Source: Apoda limacodes
Taxonomy: Eukaryota > Arthropoda > Insecta > Lepidoptera > Limacodidae
DNA length: 64,000 nucleotides
Reading direction: 5' to 3'
Assembly (NCBI GenBank): GCA_946406115.1
Contig: OX291557.1
Span: 17,578,501-17,642,500 of the forward strand
Positions within the stretch are counted from its first letter, which is position 1. Every line of letters starts with the position of its first letter. Positions 1-10,400 of the stretch are shown here, piece by piece. The position numbers and the translations under genes are program-made. Below the pieces are notes generated by a model. The model saw only the letters and a program-made list of their open reading frames with translations. It was not told the origin of the DNA and ran no database searches.

Positions 1-710
1 TTTAGGAGCGTCGGTAAATGCGTTCTCTCCTCTAGTACGTGGTACATACCTAATAGCTCAATGCTTACTCATAATCCTGGACAATATTGTAGATAAGCTG
101 CTGTCAAGTAGCTCTAAAGCTCCAAAAGTAGTTGCCACAAAATGCTATAGTCAACATTATCGTCACCTTACCACGTACCCAACATAAAAAATCCCATGCA
201 GGCAATCCGTAATCTGCAACCACGCACCAAACATTGAAATCGACCGCTGCAAGCAAAAATGAACCGTATGTGGTCAGGCAACGACTTATATAAGGTGAAA
301 CCGTTTACCTTTTTTTATTTAAAATGCAAAACAATACTACGCGTGCTTAAAGCTAGTGACGCTAATAAATAAGAAAATAATACATTCCAATAACTCTATG
401 TTCACTTAAGTTACGCTTGGACTTAATTTCGTATATTTTTATGACATCGAAAGCCAAACTTGACAATTAAAATAGAAAAGCTCACACATTCCTGTATTGT
501 TTTAGTCAAGTTTCCGAGTATAAAATATGAAAACAATTAAATTGTAATGTTCAGTGTTAAGTTTCATAATTACAAAGATACGAAATTGCTTCTAATAATG
601 GACAATTTTAACACTAACATTACAATTTCGTAATAAGCTAAGAGGACCGCTACACCATAATGTCACTTATGCCACTCAGAATACAGACTAATTCACTATA
701 TATCACAGCA
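1..710 (-). other. Src64B: Src64B 3' untranslated region and downstream flank
   Basis: This stretch lies downstream of the stop codon at 713-711, read on the minus strand. It is AT-rich and has no coding potential I can support. The part from 710 down to roughly 290 is probably the 3' UTR, because the only minus-strand AATAAA here is at 319-314. The far end, below about 290, holds nothing I recognise. Confidence 0.6.
314..319 (-). terminator. Src64B: candidate polyadenylation signal AATAAA
   Basis: On the minus strand a canonical AATAAA hexamer lies about 395 bases beyond the Src64B stop codon. It is the only AATAAA in the minus orientation between the stop and the window edge. Assignment as the used signal is inference; cleavage would fall near 285-300. 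Confidence 0.5.
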
Positions 711-1445
711 CTAGTCCTGCACTTCTCTGTACGGTATCTCACTGGTCACTGTGAACGATTCAAAATAGTGATTTAAAAATTCAAATGTTGGCCTCTTTTC
801 TGGGATAGCATCCCAACATTGTAACATAAGTCTATAGATATCATCTGGTAGATAATGACCTGTAGGTTTTGGCATTCTATAACCTCTTTCCACTTGTTCT
901 ATGACTTCTTTTCCATGTAGACCTGGATAAGGTATCTGACCGTACGTGAACAATTCCATTAAAAGTATTCCATACGACCAAACGTCACTTTTGATGGAGA
1001 ACCTTCCGTAAATAATAGCTTCTGGTGCTGTCCACTTAACAGGGAATCGTGATCCCTGTTTTGGACAGTATTCGTTGTCTTCTATCACCCTCGCTAGTCC
1101 AAAATCACATATTTTTGCAACATTATTTTCACCTATTAACACATTTCTAGCTGCTAAATCCCTATGTATCAAGAGTTTGGATTCTAGATACTCCATGCCT
1201 GAAGCAATTTGGGCAGCTACGTACACTAGATCTTCGAATTGGAGGAACTTTCCTTCGCCGTTTCTGAGGAACTCTAAGAGCGAACCTTTGCTCATGTATT
1301 CCTGGACGATGTATACAGGTTCCTGCTGCGAGCAGACGGCGTAGAGAGCCACCAGCCGCTTGTGTCTGAACTTCTTCATGATCGCAGCCTCTTGGAGGAA
1401 CGCTTGCGTCGACATTGTGCCTTCTCTAAGCGTCTTTACGGCGAC
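711..1445 (-). CDS. Src64B: Src64B kinase-domain terminal exon
   Basis: The acceptor ttattccag ends at 1446. The exon begins VAVK, where the Lys is the ATP-anchoring Lys238, and runs to the stop at 713-711. It carries EAAIM (Glu253 of helix C), [13 protein letters not shown], activation-loop EYCPKQ (Tyr360), KWTAPEA, SDVWSYG and the tail [10 protein letters not shown] with regulatory Tyr473. The internal Met at 1415 is residue 245 and is not the start. Nearly all the catalytic domain sits in this one exon. Confidence 0.97.
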   Translation of the reverse strand, partial: VAVKTLREGTMSTQAFLQEAAIMKKFRHKRLVALYAVCSQQEPVYIVQEYMSKGSLLEFLRNGEGKFLQFEDLVYVAAQIASGMEYLESKLLIHRDLAARNVLIGENNVAKICDFGLARVIEDNEYCPKQGSRFPVKWTAPEAIIYGRFSIKSDVWSYGILLMELFTYGQIPYPGLHGKEVIEQVERGYRMPKPTGHYLPDDIYRLMLQCWDAIPEKRPTFEFLNHYFESFTVTSEIPYREVQD

Positions 1446-4400
1446 CTGGAATAAGAGAAATTAAGTATTAATTAGCATTTGAAAAGTTACTGTTGTTTTT
1501 AGCTTATGTAATCTTGATACGTGTATATCACATATCATTTATATTTATATAATATCATTATAATAATGCATCCTAACAAGAATATTGTTAAATAATGTTC
1601 TATCGCACTAATTATATTAAAACGTAATTCATTATAATACAGCGTAAGATACAATTTCAGTTTCAAATTCACCATAATTACGTGATAACATAAATAAACT
1701 AAAAATCAGGAGCAGTTATACATCTAGTTGTAAATAAAAAGTACATTAAAAAAGTAGAAACACAGCAAATTCTTTAAATTAATTGAGTAGGACGATCTCT
1801 GGAATATACTTAGGAACCTACCTACCCCTTTATACGTATAGTAAGTTTTCCAAAATGACTAGCCTTGTCCATTCTTAATATGATATCTCAAATAGCCATC
1901 TCCTTACTGTAGCTTGGCACCGGTTTATCGCATCTCAACATCTTTGTCCGGCAAACACATACGAACCGTAGTTGACGGTAGTTGCTCTGATAGCATCGAC
2001 ATTAATGCTGGTGTCCCGCAAGGCTCTGTGCTGTCTCCTACGCTGTTTCTACTGCACATCAATGACATGTTGGACATCAACAACATACATTGCTATGCAG
2101 ATGACAGTACTGGAGACGCTTTTAATATCCCTCGTCCCGTTGTGGAGGAAAACCGCGTAGAACTTGTGTCTCAAATCGAGACCACACTGTCCAAGGTCTC
2201 TGACTGTGGACGGGTAAACTTGGTCCGATTCAACCCTACAAAGACACAAGTGTGCGCGTTCACGGCTAAGAAAACTCCATTCATTGTAGTCCCACAATTC
2301 CAGAACACTCCCCTCTCCATCTCCAAGAGCATTGGGATCCTTGGTGTCGACATCTCCAGCGATGTTCAGTTCCGAGATCATTTACAAGATAAGGTGAAGC
2401 TGGCGTCCAAAAACAGAGCGAAGCAGTACTTCACGTCGGGGCAAAAGTTGTTACTTTACAAGTCGCAAGTTCGGCCCCATATGGAGTACTGCTGCCATCT
2501 CTGGGCAGGTGCACCCGGATACCAGCTTTGGCCCTTTTGACTCGATTCAACGACGGGCCGTGAGAATTGTCGACGATTCCAAACTCACTTGCGGTATCGA
2601 GCCCTTAAGTCTGAGGAGAGACTTTGCCTCCCTGTGTGTGTTCTACCGCTTGTACAATGGCTTGTACAATGGGGTGTGTTCTAAGGAATTGTTCGAAATG
2701 ATGCCCACGGCTTCTTGCTACCATCGCACCGCTCGCCATCGGCAGGGAATTCATTCTCAAACTTTAGAAACTAAATGGTCGCGTACAGTGCGGTTTCAGA
2801 GAAACTTCCTCCCGCGAACGCTAAAGTTGTGGAATGAGCTCCCTACCAAGGTTTTCTGCAAGGTGGAGTTCTTCAAGAAAGAAGTTATTAGATTTCTGAA
2901 GGGTCGGCAACGCGCACGTGATACCCCTGGTGTTGCAAGCGTCCATGGGCTACGGTGACCGCTTACCATCAGGCGGACCGTAAGCTTGTTTGCCACTTTA
3001 GTGGTATAAAAAAAATAATCTGACACATATTTAACGTAACTCTTTTTGGCACAGTAAGAGCAAAGTTACTTTGCGGTAGCTGCCGTAGTAACTATAAGCC
3101 GTAGTAGCTACACCTGGTCCTCTGCCCTTCTCATACATCCACTTCCGGCTGTTTTTTTTTACTTCTTACTTAAAGTAATATAGCATAGGTACCTCTATAT
3201 TATTCCGCCATTTGCCGTAGTAGACTTCACCAAAGTTGCCTTGTCCCAACTTTTTGATGAGTTGAATCTCGTTGCGAGGTATCTCCCACTTGTCCCGTAG
3301 CTCAGGACCAAGGTCCCAGATTTGAGGCTCCGGTTTAGGACATGGTCGAGCTAGGACGTGGCACAGACCCAACGCGTTTTCTGAAATTAATAAAGAAAAA
3401 TATTTTTAATGAGTGACGGTAATAATTATTAATTGTCCACGCCTAAAGACAGTATTCATATGATTTTTTTTTAATTACAGGGTTATTTGGAAAAAATTAG
3501 AGCATAGGATACTTTTAATCTTTATAGAGTTTCTATAGGAATATTTTTTGCTTAAAATATATCATTAAGCTGATTTTTTGGCACAGGGATAGTTAGAGAC
3601 GGAGCAGGACATATGATACTTTTTACCCCAATCAAGTGTTTCTACGGGAATAAATTTTATTACAGTACATTTATGCACTTTGTTACAGAGCATCCAATTT
3701 ACTTGATTTTGGCACATAAGGAATTCGCATGGCAAATTTCATGTTTCTAATTCTAGATCCAACGGTTTGGGCTGTGCGTTGACGTCATTGAATAAGTCAG
3801 TCAGTTCCTTCATTTATATATAGATAATTCCCATTCTACGGAACCCTAAATAAATGCGTGTGTACGATACGCACTTGGCCGGTTTTTTTTAATACAGGCA
3901 GCCGAAAAGCGTTTTTTGTTGCTGACAATCTAGAAGCTACAGCCATGTCAGGGTAAGTACGGAACCCCTTAAATTATTAGCAATATAGATTAACAACTCA
4001 CTTGTATAGGACATGACCAGAGCAGGCAAACTGGGGAAGGTCTGGTTGGTAGCTATGTAGAACCCCCCATTGTCGAGTGGTTTGATCTTATAATGCTTGA
4101 CGTGATACCCGCGGCCTTCCTCCCAGTCCTTCACGCTTAGGCTGAAGCCGTGAGGGTTGTGCTCAGCGGGACGGACCAGGTATGTCCCGCGCGGGTTGAT
4201 CTCTGCTAGAAGAAGCTTGTCTGCCTCTTTCCGGGACACGTGAGGGAAGAACCAGCTGGAAGAGATGGAACATTTGAAGTTAGTGAACCTATGTTCTTTT
4301 GTTGGTAGGTAAGTGATTGAATTTTCTGTTTTGTTTTCATTTGCAATCAATTTACTAGTATATTAAACTCATAATAATAAGATTCGCTTTAGGAAACCAT

Positions 4401-7400
4401 TTGCCCCAAACTAAATGCTAGGAACTCCTTCTCATCAGAGACGTGCAATCTAATGTGCCTCATTTAAAATGTAATGTATGTAAATAGGAAAAGCCACCAC
4501 CAGAAGTGGCATCATAGGCACAATTAAAATTTGTCTTCACTGCTCGGCTTACCATTTTTCCAACTTTATCAATACTATAAAATCAGTAAGGTATGAAACT
4601 AACTCTTCGCATTCAACAGAGCTCTCCTCTGCGACGAAGTTGACCGGCACCAGCCCCTCCCGCCTGGAGCTGAGGTGGAGCACGCGCCACCAGTCCGGCT
4701 CCGCGTCATTGAGGACCTCCATGCGGTCTCCCTTGCGGAACGAGATGTCGGAGTCTGCCCGTGCTGAGTACGCACACAGTGCTTTGACGACGCGCCGTCC
4801 GCCGTTCGATATACCTGCAAAATGTAATAAGGTATTTTGAAATGGGTTACCTGGTAGAATGTTCTCTATACATGCTGTCTGTTAAACGCTTTGCCTGTGT
4901 GGTATTGGATTTTGAGATGTTGTTGCTGGGTATGTCTTTGCTTATCACAATACATACAATAAAAGTGGCATATGACCGTATCTACGTCCCGTTTACCTTA
5001 CAGTATGATGTTCTTCAAGAAAGAAGTAATTAAATTTCTGAAGGGTCGGCAACGCGCGAGTGATACCCCTGGTATTGCATGCGTCCATAGGCTACGGTGA
5101 CCGCTTACCATCAGGCGGACCGTAAGCTTGTTTGCCACCTTAGTGGTATTAAAAAAAAAAAAAAAAAAAAAAAACACTACAATGTCTATCTATCTAAGAA
5201 GTTCGCGGTGATCAACTTTGAAAAGTTGCTTACGAAAGCATACATTTTCTCTTGATACCTAACATAAGAGAGCAATGACGCAGCTAGCAAAATGCCAAGC
5301 CAAAGTAAATTTTTCCATAATGTTTGTAGACCGCTAACTTACCGGACTTTAGATACCTACCTACTTTACGTAAGTATAAGCAACCGCTGATCTTGTTACC
5401 GTTCGTTCCTATAAAACTCTCACACATTTGCGCGTGTCCACAAGTCATTGTATTGACGATTCAAAAGTGTTCTTAGTAACCTATTGGAATAAATATTGTT
5501 TGATTTGATTTGATTTGTTTCTGTAGTGTTAGAAGTCATGAATAACACGATTTTCACGAATTTTTTTATACCACTAAGGTGGCAAACAAGCTTACGGTCC
5601 GCCTGATGGTAGCCTATGGACGCTTGCACCACCATGGGTATCACTCGCGTGTTGCCGACCCTTCAAAAATCTAATAACTCTTTCTTGAAGAACCCCATAC
5701 TGTGATCCTTAGAGAAAACCTTGGTGAATGGTAGAAAGTAGCCGTGGGGACGTTAATTTCTTATTCACTTATATTTATGTAGGTACTTACCAATCAATCT
5801 ATCTTGTCTCATTCTCACCTATTCTTTTTTATTCTATTTTTTTACGTAGGTATGTAAATTATTACCTATCTATTAGTGAAATTTCATCAAAATTGACCTA
5901 TTTTTGCGTGACATTAAACTCATAAATAGACATCCTTACACTAATAAAAATAAAACTATCTCACGCTGAATAAATTAAGGTGTAAATTTATTAACCAATT
6001 TACTTAGCTATTTCTATTTCGTAATTTAAAACATACATAAAATAAGTTGACTGTCGGTGATTAAATTTTGCTTCAATTGACCTATTACAATCAAATAATC
6101 ATTGTAACTCTTCTCCATGATGTTTATGGCAGAAAATGGTTTTAAAATTCACAGAGAACTACAACGGTAGCGTGGCCGAGCGGTCTAAGGCGCTGGTTTA
6201 AGGCACCAGTCTCTTCGGAGGCGTGGGTTCGAATCCCACCGCTGCCAGTGAATTTTTTGTTTCTTTTTCTAAAAAAATTAAATTACTATCATACATATGT
6301 ACTTGTATTAATTTTAAAATACTACTTTACTACTTACATGTTCCAGGATTGCGTGTTCGCACGATGTCAGCTGGTCGTCGGGCGAGGGCGCGGTTATTTG
6401 GTTCGCCCGTATACCGCGTTTCCAGCGACGGGCACGCCGTGAAACCGGCCTCATTTTTCTTATACGCTGGGTAAACTGTAAATTAATGAAGTTAGAACGT
6501 GAGAAAATGGTACTTGCCTGCTACAAATATAAAGGTTTCATATAAAAATACGATAGGCCAAAGAAGATACAATTAAATATATTTCTCTATTCTCTCTTTT
6601 CTCTAGAACTTTTTTTTGTGAACCCTGTTTATATTCACGTGTCAAAGGAGCACTTACTACTAAGTATCGTCGCTTATAAAAGTAAAGCAACAATAGAACG
6701 CTAATAGAAGCTAATTGGTAGCCGTTTACTTGGAGTGAGAAAAACTGGTCATTTATTATTCTTAATATACTTAATGATATAATAGTCATATACCTATAAT
6801 TTATTTTCTACTAAGACCTTACCTTCAGGAAGTCATAAACGAAAAAAGATTATTTCTATGAATGTATATTATATTTTTATGTGTATTTATATTGTATTAC
6901 TCTTAAAATATGTGTATAAGTTTTTTATTTTCAGATATAAATGTACATATTTTTTATTTAACTAACTACTATCGTACATTAATTACAAAAATAATAATGG
7001 ATTAAAAATTACAAATAAAAATAGTCTTCCGGCATCGTTTCCACGATAGAAGCAGCTGAATGGCTCGGCTGACCTTTTGCTTGAAGAAACTAGAAGGACG
7101 TAAGTCACCGACCATATCAATGAGCATCTTGCCGATTTGCTTACCAAGAGATTTAGCGTCCGAGATCCATACTCCCAGTTTCCTCAGCGAAGGCGCAAAA
7201 CTAGTAACAGTTTTTAAGAACACTGTATTTGTTGTGTTTTAAGTTCCCCGCTTTCGCCGCAGCGTGACCTGACAGGAGCCTTCCAAATGACTGGGGGCTA
7301 GAGTGTTCCACATGTCGCGTCCCAGACCAAAGCCCTCCCCCGCTTCCATGGTACTAAAGTAATGCCGTCTGACCTTTTCCCATCGTCGCGAAATAAGCCA

Positions 7401-10400
7401 GTATTATTATATTTTATTTCTAAATTCTATGAAGATTTTGTGTTTGTAATGTACTAGGACTTTATCTAAATATATATAAATCTCGTGTCACAATGTTTGT
7501 CCTCAATGGACTCCTAAACTATATTTGATCCAACTTAAAAGATAGGATAGTTTTTATCTCGATATGTCAAGTGCGAGCCGGACTCGGGCACTATAGGTAA
7601 AAACCAACTTTCGTCGGGTACAGAGGGACGGCAGCGGAACAACGTTCGCCGGGACAGCGAGTACTAAATATACTAAAGTAAATTATTAAAAACCATTTTA
7701 TTTTACGCAGATATTTTTTTACTTTAGGCTTAATTTTTAGGTTGTCTATTTATACTAACAGCTATATTAATATGTACATATATTGTTATATCAAATTGAA
7801 GACTTTGTATGTTTTTCTTCTTAAAAAAAATTACACCGCCTTTAAAAACCCACTCAATAGTAAAAAAAACCTCTGTGAAACATTGAGCTGCCTATGTAGT
7901 CAGTTTCGGTAATTGTCCCACATGTAGATATATACAATAAAACTCTATCTCTCCCTCTCTCTCTTTAGAATGCCCTTTTTTTTTTTTTTTTATACCACTA
8001 AGGTGGCAAACAAGCTTACGGCCCGCCTGATGGTAAGCGGTCACCGTAGCCTATGGACGCTTGCAACACCAGGGGTATCACTTGCGCGTTGCCGACCCTT
8101 CAGAAATCTAATAACTTCTTTCTTGAAGAACTCCATACTGTATTCCTTGCAGAATACCTTGGCAGGGAGCTCATTCCACAACTTAAGCGTTCGCGGGATG
8201 AAATTTCTCTGAAACCGCACTGTACGCGACCATTTAGGTTCTAAAGTGTGAGAATGGATTCCCTGCCGATGGCGAGCGGTGCGATGGTAGAAAGTAGCCG
8301 TGGGCATCATTTCGAACAATTCCTCAGAACACAACCCATTGTACAAGCGGTAGAACACACACAGTGAGGCAAAGTCTCTCCTCAGACTTAAGGGCTCGAT
8401 ACCGCAAGTGAGTTTGGAATCGTCGACAATTCTCACAGCCCGTCGTTGAACCGAGTCAAAGGGCCAAGCTGGTATCCGGGTGCACCTGCCCAGAGATGGC
8501 AGCAGTACTCCATATGGGGCCGAACTTGCGACTTGTAAAGTAACAACCTTTGCCCCGACGTGAAGTACTGCTTCGCTCTGTTGAGTACACCAAGTTTTTT
8601 GGACGCCAGCTTCACCTTATCTGATAAATGATCTCGGAACTGAACATCGCTGGAGATGTCGACACCAAGGATCCCAATGCTCTTGGAGATGGAGAGGGGA
8701 GTGTTCTGGAATTGTGGGACTACAGTGAATGGACCAAGTTTACCCGTCCCCAGTCAGAGACCTGGGACAGTGTGGTCTCGATTTGAGACACAAGTTCTCC
8801 GCGGTTTTCCTCCACAACGGAACGAGGGATGTTTGCACGACCCGTGTAAAAAGCCTCTGAGGCCTTCTCCGTCCGCACTTCTGGGGCACAGGCCTTTCTT
8901 TCTGGAAAGGAGACTTTTTTGCCCTTGCCCTTGTGCGAATTGTTGGACAATTTCGTGCTGGTGGCCATTTGACTGTCTATTTGAATAATTTAGGTTTGCC
9001 GTTTGATAGCTACTTTCTTATCACAATACAAAATCTTGTTTTGGTACCACATTTTGTTTTAGGTATTTGAACAAAATAATATCAAAACAAACTGAAAAAT
9101 TACATTTAAACTAATCTAAGAATACATATTATTTTTTTTGTAAAATCTTGTTCGGCTTTATAAAGGTAGACCGTCGACTCGATGGTGGACGACTAAAATT
9201 ACAACCTTTTGCCGTTGTTTGTCCCCGCTACAGGGGCACTGGCCACTACTTCCTTAGAGTAAAGAGTTTAGTTTACCATCGCGCTGGCCTAGTGCGATAT
9301 ATCTATACCTACTGACAGAAAAACATCAAACATCTAAATGTTTGCCCTGTTTCCTGTTCCTGTTAGTGCGTCCATAGACAGGTACCTTTATCTGACCTAC
9401 TGACCGTATATAAACTTGATTTGTATTATCAACTCACATTACGCGTAAACTTGTTAAGTAAACTGTACTGACCTATTATTCTACTTCAACTGAACTGTTC
9501 CGATCAAAAGTGTTTTTTTGTATTATTTATTTATTTTTCGCAGTTTTACATACATTTTAAATTGTACATACAAGTCAAAATACAAACACCAGGAACTGGC
9601 AATATGAGTACATTAATAAGTCCCTGGTTATTAATTTTACAGCTTAAGAGGCATTTTGCAGCTTAAATTTAATGACTGTGATCTTCGAAATAAGATGCAT
9701 ACCGTAAGAAACGATTAATGAACTTTTGTTAGTTAGAAATATTTAAAGTGACCCCTTTCCCATTTTTTTTTTATTTAGTTTTGGCAAACAAATCTCCAAT
9801 GTCCTAAGTGCTATTAGTTAGCATTAAAAGTGCTTTAGACCCTGAAAAAACAATAATGTGTTATTAACTGTTAATTTATATTATGTCTTTCAATAAAAAA
9901 AAAAAATAGGGAATTGCGATGTATACATTACTCACGCACACTTAGTTACATATCGCGTTAACCTTGTTTTTACTGTTACGTAGTACCTACTGCCTCTTAA
10001 TACTTTAAAGCTGGTAATATACGACATAAATGGAATATATTTTATTAACCACCTAAGTCCAGATAGCCACACTGCATCAAAATCAGTGTTAGGACGATGG
10101 ACTCGCCACCAGTTACGTAACTTACGAAGGACCATAGTTGTTGGTTATCCCCTTCTGGAGATAAACACCGTAACAATATACATTAATTTGTGATTCAAGT
10201 TAATAAATAACTAATTAATGATAACACTGTATAGTGTTGTGGTCAGCTGTTATTGTCGATAGCATGACCAAGGGTTGTTAAGGTAAAAAAACTCTCCCTA
10301 ACGTAATAATCCCTCCTTTGTTCTGTGTAATGAATACGACTTATGCTAATTTACCTTTAACATTTTCTGATCATCTCCTAATATACAGTTTGTAGTTAGT

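Noticed and set aside
1075..1344. 89-codon plus-strand open frame
   Set aside because: It lies antisense to the Src64B kinase exon and is a shadow of that conserved coding sequence.
4256..4350. Extension of the SH2 frame to an upstream Met
   Set aside because: This part is intron: the acceptor at 4256 and the split Asp87 codon fix the exon start.
4599..4840. Open frames on both strands over the SH3 exon
   Set aside because: They are out-of-frame shadows; the true SH3 reading uses another minus-strand frame fixed by splice phase.
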